A stretch of DNA of 64,000 nucleotides from Blastomussa wellsi (Eukaryota; Cnidaria; Anthozoa; Scleractinia; Plerogyridae). Location of the stretch: contig OX393561.1 of assembly GCA_947652115.1 (NCBI GenBank), positions 25,751,212-25,815,211 of the forward strand, read 5' to 3'. The number at the start of each line of letters is the position of its first letter. Within the stretch, counting starts at the first letter, position 1. Positions 28,078 through 42,155 of the stretch are shown one piece after another. The position numbers and the translations under genes were made by a program. The notes beneath the pieces were generated by a model that worked only from the letters and a program-made list of their open reading frames with translations, was not told the DNA's origin and did not search any database.

Positions 28078-28800
28078 ACCAATGTTGAAAAAAGTCATGA
28101 TCAATTACAAAGCCAGTAATTATTAACTTAATAGCTAGTAAACTAATAGTACTCTGTGCTGTCCGTGTCAAATTTTATTGATGCACATTGCACGGCGAAT
28201 AATTATAGAGTCCCAAGAGCATATTGCAATCTCAAAATGTAAATATAAGCCCGGCAATAAAACAGCAAAAAGTAAGCGCAATATTTCGATTCTTATCAAC
28301 CGACCATTGCCGCAATTACTGAAAAAAAGATTTTGATAATGCACTATAAACATATTAAAATGCAGGAAACCTAAAACTACTAGTTCAAAACAACAAAGAG
28401 GTGATACTAAACAAAAAGGATCAAAGATGGAGAAGATTGAGACAGATTACGAATAACGGATTTGAAAACGCTAAGTTTTTCAAAATGCACAAACCGTGAC
28501 GTTGCTGTGCATTTAATGACTGCCGAATGCCTAACCTGTTCTCGTCTCTGGGATCATCTCTCATCCGAGAAGCGAGCGATGAAACGACCATGCATGCCTC
28601 ACCTGTCGTCATCTCTGGGGCACTTGTCGTCCAAGAAACGAACGACGAAACAAGGCGACCATTTTCCAAACAGGCAAATTCATGTCAGTTTGTATGGAAA
28701 ATCTTGACATTCATCGCGCTTCAACTGCAAAACAAACCCCCAAAATGTATCTTAGAAGTTTATCGATACTTATATCAAAGGAGCCTTACCAAAACATTCA

Positions 28801-29000
28801 NNNNNNNNNNNNNNNNNNNNNNNNNNNNNNNNNNNNNNNNNNNNNNNNNNNNNNNNNNNNNNNNNNNNNNNNNNNNNNNNNNNNNNNNNNNNNNNNNNNN
28901 NNNNNNNNNNNNNNNNNNNNNNNNNNNNNNNNNNNNNNNNNNNNNNNNNNNNNNNNNNNNNNNNNNNNNNNNNNNNNNNNNNNNNNNNNNNNNNNNNNNN
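28801..29000. other. Assembly gap of 200 N
   Basis: The left flank stops in the H2A-H4 spacer (homologous to position 4140 of unit 1). The right flank resumes inside H1 (homologous to 7311). In an intact array these points are 3170 bp apart, so the 200 N are a placeholder. The missing sequence should hold at least an H4, an H3, the H3-H1 spacer and the first 47 codons of an H1. Open frames that run through the N are meaningless. Confidence 0.97.
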
Positions 29001-29421
29001 AGACACAGCACCCCAGCACATCAGAAGGGCTCTAAAGAAAGGTGCCGACAATGGCACATTCCTTCACACCAAGGGCGTGGGAGCTTCGGGGTCATTTAAG
29101 CTTGCAAAGGAAGAGAAAAAGCCGTCCAAAAAGCCCGCCGTACAGAAGAAAAGACCCGTAGCGAAGGCCAAGAAACCCACTGCCACGAAGAAAACTGCAG
29201 CTAATAAACCCGCAGCCAAGAAACAGACTACTTCTAAGAAAACTTCGCCTACAAAAAGTACTTCTCCCAAGAAGAATGCGTCCAAGAAGCCCGTAATCAA
29301 GAAGCCATCAGCCAAAAAAACAGAAACTAAGTCGAAGCCGGCTTCACAGAAGTCTGGGACCAAGAAGGAAGTCAAGAAGCCAGCAGCTACGAAGAAAACT
29401 GTAGCAAACAAGAAAAAATGA
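29001..29421 (+). CDS. H1: Linker histone H1, unit 6, 5' part in gap
   Basis: Partial: the first complete codon (29002) is Asp48 of the 186-aa protein, so residues 48-186 are present. Thr131 is ACA and the last Lys codon is AAA. The missing N-terminus is an assembly effect, not evidence of a pseudogene. The ATG at 29077 seen in this frame is a private GTG-to-ATG change (Val73Met relative to the other copies), not a start. Confidence 0.93.
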
Positions 29422-29460
29422 AGAAGCAGACTTCTTTGCTCGGCGTCAAATAAACAAAAC

Positions 29461-29476
29461 GGCTCCTTTAGGAGCC
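29461..29476 (+). promoter_or_regulatory. Histone 3' stem-loop, H1 unit 6
   Basis: GGCTCC-TTTA-GGAGCC, then ACCA. Confidence 0.95.
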
Positions 29477-30045
29477 ACCAAATAATCAAAAGCAATGACC
29501 AATTTTGAATAAAACAAGAACGATGCGGTTTGGCCTTACATGCAAACTATAGGACCGAGATAAAAACACGCGAAAGTGTTCGGTAATCCCAATCAGTTGA
29601 AGGTAAAATATACCCCATTCACACCAAAGCTAAAACAAGTTTCAAGACATGGAAAGCTAGTACTAAATGATGCTTGTCCACCTCCAATTTGGCACAACTA
29701 GAGCACACATGCATGCATTAGAAATTTTACAGGACCCTCAGTAAAAGACAACAATACATGGCCGTAGGGCGGGAGATGTCATGTTGCTAAAGGAAGATTT
29801 ACCTAATAATTTGTGTGATTCAGTGGGTAAACTTCAAGTATCATTATTCTCTGTCGAGTAGTCAGTCAAAAACAACAAATTACGTTTAATACTATCTGAG
29901 CTGAATTCTGAAGGGAAGCGGGAGAGGGGGGGGGGGGGGGGGAAGGAAGTGGGGAAAGTTAACTTGGTCTGGATTAATTAATTGAAATAGAAATATAGCT
30001 TTGAAAGAACTGACATGTTGGACATTGCTTTTTATGACATGTGGT

Positions 30046-30061
30046 GGCTCCTAAAAGAGCC
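30046..30061 (-). promoter_or_regulatory. Histone 3' stem-loop, H2B unit 6
   Basis: Minus strand GGCTCT-TTTA-GGAGCC, then ACCA. Confidence 0.95.
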
Positions 30062-30091
30062 GTTTGTGTCGTGATTCAGCATTTGGACCAT

Positions 30092-30478
30092 TCACTTGCT
30101 GCTGGTGTACTTGGTAACAGCCTTGGTGCCCTCACTGACTGCGTGTTTGGCAAGCTCGCCGGGCAGAAGCAACCTGATGGCTGTCTGGATCTCACGTGAA
30201 CTAATCGTCGACTTCTTGTTGTAGTGCGCTAGGCGAGAAGACTCAGTGGCGATACGCTCGAAGATATCGTTAACAAACGAATTCATGATACCCATGGCTT
30301 TGCTAGATATGCCAGTGTCTGGATGAACCTGCTTCAAGACCTTGTAGATGTAGATCGCATAGCTCTCCTTTCTCTTTCCCTTCCTCTTCTTTTTGCCCGC
30401 CGAACCATCGGTTGCGACAGACTTAGCTTTTCCTGCTCTCTTCTCGCCTTTCTTCGCTGCCGGTACTTTAGGAGCCAT
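30092..30478 (-). CDS. H2B: Core histone H2B, unit 6
   Basis: 128 aa, protein identical to unit 1 and complete. Confidence 0.98.
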   Translation of the reverse strand: MAPKVPAAKKGEKRAGKAKSVATDGSAGKKKRKGKRKESYAIYIYKVLKQVHPDTGISSKAMGIMNSFVNDIFERIATESSRLAHYNKKSTISSREIQTAIRLLLPGELAKHAVSEGTKAVTKYTSSK

Positions 30479-30826
30479 TTTTTATCTCGCTTATTTCGGA
30501 AACAAATCGCTAGAATTATGAGTGATCCGATCAGATCAGCATTGATTTGACCACAACGACTTGATTGCTATTTATTACGACCATTCAGAAGGATTCATTA
30601 ACATGCGGATCGAAATTGTCCTTTCCTGATTGGCCATTTCATCAACAGAAAATTGCCGACATCGGGTGACTGACGCTTGCATAATCACCTTTTGTTGAGA
30701 CGATTTAGGCGCGATTTTGATTGGTGCGTTTCGATCCTCTGAGTTGAAGGCGCCTAAAATAAAATTGCGTTCACATCTTTAGCCTGCTAGAACAAAATCG
30801 TAGATCTAAACTCCGGTGTGAGCTAA

Positions 30827-31228
<402 letters not shown>

Positions 31229-31255
31229 GCTGATAGCTTCCCTGCTAACCCAAAC

Positions 31256-31271
31256 GGCTCTTTTAGGAGCC
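31256..31271 (+). promoter_or_regulatory. Histone 3' stem-loop, H2A unit 6
   Basis: GGCTCT-TTTA-GGAGCC, then ACCA. Confidence 0.95.
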
Positions 31272-32573
31272 ACCAATGTTGAAAAAAGTCATGATCAATT
31301 ACAAAGCCAGTAATTATTAACTTAATAGCTAGTAAACTAATAGTACTCTGTGCTGTCCGTGTTAAATTTTATTGATGCACATTGCACGGCGAATAATTAT
31401 AGAGTCCCAAGAGCATATTGCAATCTCAAAATGTAAATATAAGCCCGGCAATAAAACAGCAAAAAGTAAGCGCAATATTTCGATTCTTATCAACCGACCA
31501 TTGCCGCAATTACTGAAAAAAAGATTTTGATAATGCACTATAAACATATTAAAATGCAGGAAACCTAAAACTACTAGTTCAAAACAACAAAGAGGTGATA
31601 CTAAACAAAAAGGATCAAAGATGGAGAAGATTGAGACAGATTACGAATAACGGATTTGAAAACGCTAAGTTTTTCAAAATGCACAAACCGTGACGTTGCT
31701 GTGCATTTAATGACTGCCGAATGCCTAACCTGTTCTCGTCTCTGGGATCATCTCTCATCCGAGAAGCGAGCGATGAAACGACCATGCATGCCTCACCTGT
31801 CGTCATCTCTGGGGCACTTGTCGTCCAAGAAACGAACGACGAAACAAGGCGACCATTTTCCAAATAGGCAAATTCATGTCAGTTTGTATGGAAAATCTTG
31901 ACATTCATCGCGCTTCAACTGCAAAACAAACCCCCAAAATGTATCTTAGAAGTTTATCGATACTTATATCAAAGGAGCCTTACCAAAACATTCAAGCAGA
32001 TAGATCAAATAAAAACAGCCTGAAACAGTGTAAAACAAATTCGGCAAACACGCCTTCGTTTAAATCAAAACAAAATATTGCAAACCACCCGTGCCACATT
32101 TCGGCGTGCGAGAATTTTGTTATTCTGTCGTAGTCAGATCTTCCCAGTAAACAAGAATTTTGTTTGAAATCCGGCAACAGAACAGTAAATGCTGTATCAT
32201 TAATTTTCTTTTTAACTCTCACCCGACGTGGTTGTTTTATACCGCGCACGATAAAAGCCCTGTTCCTAAGCACGAATACGGTTTGACTGAAAACAAGGAA
32301 TGAAAGAATGTATGTCGAAGTCAAACTGGGAGAGGCGTGCGAGAATTCATCGTGAATCTGTTGAGAATTCATTGTGACAAACTTAATTTGTAAACAAACG
32401 AGTTCCTTTTTTCCGCAGCTAATAAATCTACTGTCCATAAACAGGAACAGGGTCTAAAATTTGTAGAAATGTCTGATTAAAAACACATAAGAGATTTTTT
32501 CAAAGGTTCATTACCGGATTACTATTGATGTATTTCTTTTACTGTTGGTCATATAACTTTTTTCATAGCTGTT

Positions 32574-32589
32574 GGCTCCTAAAGGAGCC
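32574..32589 (-). promoter_or_regulatory. Histone 3' stem-loop, H4 unit 6
   Basis: Minus strand GGCTCC-TTTA-GGAGCC, then AACA. Confidence 0.95.
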
Positions 32590-32620
32590 GTTTGTCATGT
32601 TTTTGAAGACGGGAACTTCT

Positions 32621-32935
<315 letters not shown>

Positions 32936-33446
32936 TTAGTTTTACCGTTATCGAGTAGTCAAACTGCGAGATGATGAACTTTTGTAACCTGCGCTAGCTT
33001 ATTATCTCATTTGACTGTACCTCTCGGGAAACATGAGCTTGAAAAACAAAGCAGCGGCCTAATGCATATTTTATTAGCAAGCCGCTTACTGCTTCGTTAA
33101 TTTACACTCGCCGAAAAGGAAACTGTCACAGGAAAAATTTCCATTCCTTCGTTAGGAATTCGTTGTTTTTTAAAACGAAAAAAAAGTGAGAAACACAAAA
33201 TGAAGTTAGCTTGCAACTTATTTCTGGAGTTATTGTGAAATTATTTTTCTTTCTGTAGTTTTAAGCAACAAATTTCTTAAGATCGTCAAGATCGAAAAGT
33301 TCGGCATATCTTTTGCTAACAAAGTGAAATGATCCCAGCCAATCACATGCTTCGTTAATTGACCAATCAAATCACGGCCGGTCGGTTATAAATGCATTTT
33401 AACGAACGTTTCTTGAGCAAATCGAAACCTGCTGATCTATTTATAA

Positions 33447-33875
<429 letters not shown>

Positions 33876-33907
33876 GGGATCTCAAGCCTCCCTCTTCAAA
33901 CAAAAAC

Positions 33908-33923
33908 GGCTCCTTTAGGAGCC
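33908..33923 (+). promoter_or_regulatory. Histone 3' stem-loop, H3 unit 6
   Basis: GGCTCC-TTTA-GGAGCC, then ACCA. Confidence 0.95.
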
Positions 33924-35025
33924 ACCACTTGAAAAAAAGTCAATGATCAATAATTGATATCCTGATCTCTATTTATACTTTACGGTAACACGTTACTGAA
34001 GGGTTTTCATACGCTATAAATTGTTAAACATACAAACCCACACATAACCATACATAACATACGCTAAATACAACTTGCAATCTTGCGAATGTCCTGACAA
34101 ACGGAGTAAAACAGAAACAACGACAAAAAAACAAAATATCAGATCAACATAAAATAAATGGAACTTCGGTTGAAGCACTGTAACGATGTTTAAGCACGAT
34201 TGCTTCAAGCCGTATTGCCCTGTACTAGCTATAACCGATCACCATGCACGATCTTCTATTGATATCGGTCTATTTAGCTCTCACGCGGTTCAATCATTCC
34301 ATTCATAAAAAGAGTCCCTCGCTCACTTTCCCAAAACACATTTTCATGTAGTTTAGTGTGTAACAATCCAAAAGAGTCCGAAAGTATCTTTGTATTTGCT
34401 CGAATGTTTCCATCCAACAAAGGCAGAAAACATTCGTTACAAACTCTTAACCTAACTTAGGTTAAGATCGTGGTCTGACGATCAGACCACGATCTTCTTT
34501 ACTCATCGGATCGGTCAATTTAGCTCTCGTTTATTCATTTCTTTCATGAAAATAATCTCTCTCTGACTTACCACGAACACCTTTTCGAGTATTTTAGTGC
34601 ATAAAATGCCAAACAAGCTGGAGAATACGTAGCAATTGTTCCCCAAATGTTTCCATCAAACAAGCACAGAAAACGTGCGTTACGAATTCTTAACCTAAAC
34701 ACCGCGATCTTCTATGCATATCGGTCTATTTAGCTCCGGTTTATTCACTTCATTCATGAAAAGAGTCCTTCTCTGAGTTACCCTAAACACTTTCTCAGGT
34801 AGTTTAGTGTATAGCATTCAAATATAACCCGAGAACAGCAATTATTTCCCGAAATTTTTCGTCAAACAAACACAGAAAACGTGCGTAAAGACCAACTCTT
34901 GCCGGGTATGTTTTCTCGGCGGTCCGCTTTTACAGCTGAAAACTTTCAACGCTGACGGAGTGGCTTGATTTTCTTTGCACAGTTCGATAATTCACGACGC
35001 AACAAGCCGACAGAGATCAGAAAAA

Positions 35026-35586
35026 ATGTCTACGGAAAAAGTACCTAAAGCGAGACAGCCTAGATACGAAGAGATGATCAAGGCTGCCATTCGTACCCTG
35101 AAGGAACGTAACGGTTCTTCGCGCCAAGCCATCGAAAAGTACATTTTAGCCAGCTACGAAGTCGGAGACACAGCACCCCAGCACATCAGAAGGGCTCTAA
35201 AGAAAGGTGCCGACAATGGCACATTCCTTCACACCAAGGGCGTGGGAGCTTCGGGGTCATTTAAGCTTGCAAAGGAAGAGAAAAAGCCGTCCAAAAAGCC
35301 CGCCGTACAGAAGAAAAGACCCGTAGCGAAGGCCAAGAAACCCACTGCCACGAAGAAAACTGCAGCTAATAAACCCGCAGCCAAGAAACAGACTACTTCT
35401 AAGAAAACTTCGCCTACAAAAAGTACTTCTCCCAAGAAGAATGCGTCCAAGAAGCCCGTAATCAAGAAGCCATCAGCCAAAAAAACAGAAACTAAGTCGA
35501 AGCCGGCTTCACAGAAGTCTGGGACCAAGAAGGAAGTCAAGAAGCCAGCAGCTACGAAGAAAACTGTAGCAAACAAGAAAAAATGA
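35026..35586 (+). CDS. H1: Linker histone H1, unit 7
   Basis: 186 aa; Thr131 (ACA), last Lys codon AAA. Intact H15 domain and tail. ATG at 35026. Confidence 0.97.
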   Translation: MSTEKVPKARQPRYEEMIKAAIRTLKERNGSSRQAIEKYILASYEVGDTAPQHIRRALKKGADNGTFLHTKGVGASGSFKLAKEEKKPSKKPAVQKKRPVAKAKKPTATKKTAANKPAAKKQTTSKKTSPTKSTSPKKNASKKPVIKKPSAKKTETKSKPASQKSGTKKEVKKPAATKKTVANKKK

Positions 35587-35625
35587 AGAAGCAGACTTCT
35601 TTGCTCGGCGTCAAATAAACAAAAC

Positions 35626-35641
35626 GGCTCCTTTAGGAGCC
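35626..35641 (+). promoter_or_regulatory. Histone 3' stem-loop, H1 unit 7
   Basis: GGCTCC-TTTA-GGAGCC, then ACCA. Confidence 0.95.
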
Positions 35642-36210
35642 ACCAAATAATCAAAAGCAATGACCAATTTTGAATAAAACAAGAACGATGCGGTTTGGCC
35701 TTACATGCAAACTATAGGACCGAGATAAAAACACGCGAAAGTGTTCGGTAATCCCAATCAGTTGAAGGTAAAATATACCCCATTCACACCAAAGCTAAAA
35801 CAAGTTTCAAGACATGGAAAGCTAGTACTAAATGATGCTTGTCCACCTCCAATTTGGCACAACTAGAGCACACATGCATGCATTAGAAATTTTACAGGAC
35901 CCTCAGTAAAAGACAACAATACATGGCCGTAGGGCGGGAGATGTCATGTTGCTAAAGGAAGATTTACCTAATAATTTGTGTGATTCAGTGGGTAAACTTC
36001 AAGTATCATTATTCTCTGTCGAGTAGTCAGTCAAAAACAACAAATTACGTTTAATACTATCTGAGCTGAATTCTGAAGGGAAGCGGGAGAGGGGGGGGGG
36101 GGGGGGGAAGGAAGTGGGGAAAGTTAACTTGGTCTGGATTAATTAATTGAAATAGAAATATAGCTTTGAAAGAACTGACATGTTGGACATTGCTTTTTAT
36201 GACATGTGGT

Positions 36211-36226
36211 GGCTCCTAAAAGAGCC
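36211..36226 (-). promoter_or_regulatory. Histone 3' stem-loop, H2B unit 7
   Basis: Minus strand GGCTCT-TTTA-GGAGCC, then ACCA. Confidence 0.95.
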
Positions 36227-36256
36227 GTTTGTGTCGTGATTCAGCATTTGGACCAT

Positions 36257-36643
36257 TCACTTGCTGCTGGTGTACTTGGTAACAGCCTTGGTGCCCTCAC
36301 TGACTGCGTGTTTGGCAAGCTCGCCGGGCAGAAGCAACCTGATGGCTGTCTGGATCTCACGTGAACTAATCGTCGACTTCTTGTTGTAGTGCGCTAGGCG
36401 AGAAGACTCAGTGGCGATACGCTCGAAGATATCGTTAACAAACGAATTCATGATACCCATGGCTTTGCTAGATATGCCAGTGTCTGGATGAACCTGCTTC
36501 AAGACCTTGTAGATGTAGATCGCATAGCTCTCCTTTCTCTTTCCCTTCCTCTTCTTTTTGCCCGCCGAACCATCGGTTGCGACAGACTTAGCTTTTCCTG
36601 CTCTCTTCTCGCCTTTCTTCGCTGCCGGTACTTTAGGAGCCAT
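36257..36643 (-). CDS. H2B: Core histone H2B, unit 7
   Basis: 128 aa, protein identical to unit 1. Intact although its divergent H2A partner is broken. Confidence 0.98.
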   Translation of the reverse strand: MAPKVPAAKKGEKRAGKAKSVATDGSAGKKKRKGKRKESYAIYIYKVLKQVHPDTGISSKAMGIMNSFVNDIFERIATESSRLAHYNKKSTISSREIQTAIRLLLPGELAKHAVSEGTKAVTKYTSSK

Positions 36644-37015
36644 TTTTTATCTCGCTTATTTCGGAAACAAATCGCTAGAATTATGAGTGATCCGATCAGA
36701 TCAGCATTGATTTGACCACAACGACTTGATTGCTATTTATTACGACCATTCAGAAGGATTCATTAACATGCGGATCGAAATTGTCCTTTCCTGATTGGCC
36801 ATTTCATCAACAGAAAATTGCCGACATCGGGTGACTGACGCTTGCATAATCACCTTTTGTTGAGACGATTTAGGCGCGATTTTGATTGGTGCGTTTCGAT
36901 CCTCTGAGTTGAAGGCGCCTAAAATAAAATTGCGTTCACATCTTTAGCCTGCTAGAACAAAATCGTAGATCTAAACTCCGGTGTGAGCTAAGCGAAGATA
37001 GCAATTGCAAAGAAA

Positions 37016-37219
37016 ATGTCGGGTCGAGGTAAAGGCAAAGCTCCGGGCACTAAGTCCAAGAGCCGCTCATCTCGTGCAGGTCTTCAGTTTCCTGTCGGTC
37101 GTATTCACCGTCTCCTTCGTAAAGGCAACTACGGCGAGCGTGTCGGCGCTGGTGCACCAGTATACTTGGCTGCTGTGTTGGAGTATCTCATGATCAATTA
37201 CAAAGCCAGTAATTATTAA
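37016..37219 (+). pseudogene. H2A: H2A pseudogene, unit 7: 266-bp deletion
   Basis: Promoter and codons 1-58 (through LAAVLEYL) are identical to the intact copies. The reading frame then joins spacer sequence and ends after 9 foreign residues, MINYKASNY. The deletion removes the sequence homologous to 3171-3436 of unit 1: the rest of the histone fold, the docking domain, the stop, the 3' stem-loop and the downstream element. TCA is present at both ends of the deleted segment, so the join (37188-37190) has 3-nt microhomology. The product could not form a nucleosome, and its mRNA could not be processed by the stem-loop route. Confidence 0.93.
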
Positions 37220-38472
37220 CTTAATAGCTAGTAAACTAATAGTACTCTGTGCTGTCCGTGTTAAATTTTATTGATGCACATTGCACGGCGAATAATTATA
37301 GAGTCCCAAGAGCATATTGCAATCTCAAAATGTAAATATAAGCCCGGCAATAAAACAGCAAAAAGTAAGCGCAATATTTCGATTCTTATCAACCGACCAT
37401 TGCCGCAATTACTGAAAAAAAGATTTTGATAATGCACTATAAACATATTAAAATGCAGGAAACCTAAAACTACTAGTTCAAAACAACAAAGAGGTGATAC
37501 TAAACAAAAAGGATCAAAGATGGAGAAGATTGAGACAGATTACGAATAACGGATTTGAAAACGCTAAGTTTTTCAAAATGCACAAACCGTGACGTTGCTG
37601 TGCATTTAATGACTGCCGAATGCCTAACCTGTTCTCGTCTCTGGGATCATCTCTCATCCGAGAAGCGAGCGATGAAACGACCATGCATGCCTCACCTGTC
37701 GTCATCTCTGGGGCACTTGTCGTCCAAGAAACGAACGACGAAACAAGGCGACCATTTTCCAAATAGGCAAATTCATGTCAGTTTGTATGGAAAATCTTGA
37801 CATTCATCGCGCTTCAACTGCAAAACAAACCCCCAAAATGTATCTTAGAAGTTTATCGATACTTATATCAAAGGAGCCTTACCAAAACATTCAAGCAGAT
37901 AGATCAAATAAAAACAGCCTGAAACAGTGTAAAACAAATTCGGCAAACACGCCTTCGTTTAAATCAAAACAAAATATTGCAAACCACCCGTGCCACATTT
38001 CGGCGTGCGAGAATTTTGTTATTCTGTCGTAGTCAGATCTTCCCAGTAAACAAGAATTTTGTTTGAAATCCGGCAACAGAACAGTAAATGCTGTATCATT
38101 AATTTTCTTTTTAACTCTCACCCGACGTGGTTGTTTTATACCGCGCACGATAAAAGCCCTGTTCCTAAGCACGAATACGGTTTGACTGAAAACAAGGAAT
38201 GAAAGAATGTATGTCGAAGTCAAACTGGGAGAGGCGTGCGAGAATTCATCGTGAATCTGTTGAGAATTCATTGTGACAAACTTAATTTGTAAACAAACGA
38301 GTTCCTTTTTTCCGCAGCTAATAAATCTACTGTCCATAAACAGGAACAGGGTCTAAAATTTGTAGAAATGTCTGATTAAAAACACATAAGAGATTTTTTC
38401 AAAGGTTCATTACCGGATTACTATTGATGTATTTCTTTTACTGTTGGTCATATAACTTTTTTCATAGCTGTT

Positions 38473-38488
38473 GGCTCCTAAAGGAGCC
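38473..38488 (-). promoter_or_regulatory. Histone 3' stem-loop, H4 unit 7
   Basis: Minus strand GGCTCC-TTTA-GGAGCC, then AACA. Confidence 0.95.
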
Positions 38489-38519
38489 GTTTGTCATGTT
38501 TTTGAAGACGGGAACTTCT

Positions 38520-38834
<315 letters not shown>

Positions 38835-39345
38835 TTAGTTTTACCGTTATCGAGTAGTCAAACTGCGAGATGATGAACTTTTGTAACCTGCGCTAGCTTA
38901 TTATCTCATTTGACTGTACCTCTCGGGAAACATGAGCTTGAAAAACAAAGCAGCGGCCTAATGCATATTTTATTAGCAAGCCGCTTACTGCTTCGTTAAT
39001 TTACACTCGCCGAAAAGGAAACTGTCACAGGAAAAATTTCCATTCCTTCGTTAGGAATTCGTTGTTTTTTAAAACGAAAAAAAAGTGAGAAACACAAAAT
39101 GAAGTTAGCTTGCAACTTATTTCTGGAGTTATTGTGAAATTATTTTTCTTTCTGTAGTTTTAAGCAACAAATTTCTTAAGATCGTCAAGATCGAAAAGTT
39201 CGGCATATCTTTTGCTAACAAAGTGAAATGATCCCAGCCAATCACATGCTTCGTTAATTGACCAATCAAATCACGGCCGGTCGGTTATAAATGCATTTTA
39301 ACGAACGTTTCTTGAGCAAATCGAAACCTGCTGATCTATTTATAA

Positions 39346-39774
<429 letters not shown>

Positions 39775-39806
39775 GGGATCTCAAGCCTCCCTCTTCAAAC
39801 AAAAAC

Positions 39807-39822
39807 GGCTCCTTTAGGAGCC
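39807..39822 (+). promoter_or_regulatory. Histone 3' stem-loop, H3 unit 7
   Basis: GGCTCC-TTTA-GGAGCC, then ACCA. Confidence 0.95.
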
Positions 39823-40924
39823 ACCACTTGAAAAAAAGTCAATGATCAATAATTGATATCCTGATCTCTATTTATACTTTACGGTAACACGTTACTGAAG
39901 GGTTTTCATACGCTATAAATTGTTAAACATACAAACCCACACATAACCATACATAACATACGCTAAATACAACTTGCAATCTTGCGAATGTCCTGACAAA
40001 CGGAGTAAAACAGAAACAACGACAAAAAAACAAAATATCAGATCAACATAAAATAAATGGAACTTCGGTTGAAGCACTGTAACGATGTTTAAGCACGATT
40101 GCTTCAAGCCGTATTGCCCTGTACTAGCTATAACCGATCACCATGCACGATCTTCTATTGATATCGGTCTATTTAGCTCTCACGCGGTTCAATCATTCCA
40201 TTCATAAAAAGAGTCCCTCGCTCACTTTCCCAAAACACATTTTCATGTAGTTTAGTGTGTAACAATCCAAAAGAGTCCGAAAGTATCTTTGTATTTGCTC
40301 GAATGTTTCCATCCAACAAAGGCAGAAAACATTCGTTACAAACTCTTAACCTAACTTAGGTTAAGATCGTGGTCTGACGATCAGACCACGATCTTCTTTA
40401 CTCATCGGATCGGTCAATTTAGCTCTCGTTTATTCATTTCTTTCATGAAAATAATCTCTCTCTGACTTACCACGAACACCTTTTCGAGTATTTTAGTGCA
40501 TAAAATGCCAAACAAGCTGGAGAATACGTAGCAATTGTTCCCCAAATGTTTCCATCAAACAAGCACAGAAAACGTGCGTTACGAATTCTTAACCTAAACA
40601 CCGCGATCTTCTATGCATATCGGTCTATTTAGCTCCGGTTTATTCACTTCATTCATGAAAAGAGTCCTTCTCTGAGTTACCCTAAACACTTTCTCAGGTA
40701 GTTTAGTGTATAGCATTCAAATATAACCCGAGAACAGCAATTATTTCCCGAAATTTTTCGTCAAACAAACACAGAAAACGTGCGTAAAGACCAACTCTTG
40801 CCGGGTATGTTTTCTCGGCGGTCCGCTTTTACAGCTGAAAACTTTCAACGCTGACGGAGTGGCTTGATTTTCTTTGCACAGTTCGATAATTCACGACGCA
40901 ACAAGCCGACAGAGATCAGAAAAA

Positions 40925-41485
40925 ATGTCTACGGAAAAAGTACCTAAAGCGAGACAGCCTAGATACGAAGAGATGATCAAGGCTGCCATTCGTACCCTGA
41001 AGGAACGTAACGGTTCTTCGCGCCAAGCCATCGAAAAGTACATTTTAGCCAGCTACGAAGTCGGAGACACAGCACCCCAGCACATCAGAAGGGCTCTAAA
41101 GAAAGGTGCCGACAATGGCACATTCCTTCACACCAAGGGCGTGGGAGCTTCGGGGTCATTTAAGCTTGCAAAGGAAGAGAAAAAGCCGTCCAAAAAGCCC
41201 GCCGTACAGAAGAAAAGACCCGTAGCGAAGGCCAAGAAACCCACTGCCACGAAGAAAACTGCAGCTAATAAACCCGCAGCCAAGAAACAGACTACTTCTA
41301 AGAAAACTTCGCCTACAAAAAGTACTTCTCCCAAGAAGAATGCGTCCAAGAAGCCCGTAATCAAGAAGCCATCAGCCAAAAAAACAGAAACTAAGTCGAA
41401 GCCGGCTTCACAGAAGTCTGGGACCAAGAAGGAAGTCAAGAAGCCAGCAGCTACGAAGAAAACTGTAGCAAACAAGAAAAAATGA
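40925..41485 (+). CDS. H1: Linker histone H1, unit 8
   Basis: 186 aa; Thr131 (ACA), last Lys codon AAA. ATG at 40925. Confidence 0.97.
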   Translation: MSTEKVPKARQPRYEEMIKAAIRTLKERNGSSRQAIEKYILASYEVGDTAPQHIRRALKKGADNGTFLHTKGVGASGSFKLAKEEKKPSKKPAVQKKRPVAKAKKPTATKKTAANKPAAKKQTTSKKTSPTKSTSPKKNASKKPVIKKPSAKKTETKSKPASQKSGTKKEVKKPAATKKTVANKKK

Positions 41486-41524
41486 AGAAGCAGACTTCTT
41501 TGCTCGGCGTCAAATAAACAAAAC

Positions 41525-41540
41525 GGCTCCTTTAGGAGCC
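41525..41540 (+). promoter_or_regulatory. Histone 3' stem-loop, H1 unit 8
   Basis: GGCTCC-TTTA-GGAGCC, then ACCA. Confidence 0.95.
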
Positions 41541-42109
41541 ACCAAATAATCAAAAGCAATGACCAATTTTGAATAAAACAAGAACGATGCGGTTTGGCCT
41601 TACATGCAAACTATAGGACCGAGATAAAAACACGCGAAAGTGTTCGGTAATCCCAATCAGTTGAAGGTAAAATATACCCCATTCACACCAAAGCTAAAAC
41701 AAGTTTCAAGACATGGAAAGCTAGTACTAAATGATGCTTGTCCACCTCCAATTTGGCACAACTAGAGCACACATGCATGCATTAGAAATTTTACAGGACC
41801 CTCAGTAAAAGACAACAATACATGGCCGTAGGGCGGGAGATGTCATGTTGCTAAAGGAAGATTTACCTAATAATTTGTGTGATTCAGTGGGTAAACTTCA
41901 AGTATCATTATTCTCTGTCGAGTAGTCAGTCAAAAACAACAAATTACGTTTAATACTATCTGAGCTGAATTCTGAAGGGAAGCGGGAGAGGGGGGGGGGG
42001 GGGGGGAAGGAAGTGGGGAAAGTTAACTTGGTCTGGATTAATTAATTGAAATAGAAATATAGCTTTGAAAGAACTGACATGTTGGACATTGCTTTTTATG
42101 ACATGTGGT

Positions 42110-42125
42110 GGCTCCTAAAAGAGCC
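42110..42125 (-). promoter_or_regulatory. Histone 3' stem-loop, H2B unit 8
   Basis: Minus strand GGCTCT-TTTA-GGAGCC, then ACCA. Confidence 0.95.
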
Positions 42126-42155
42126 GTTTGTGTCGTGATTCAGCATTTGGACCAT

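Noticed and set aside
28527..29099. Long frames spanning the N gap.
   Set aside because: They only join unrelated flanks across placeholder bases.
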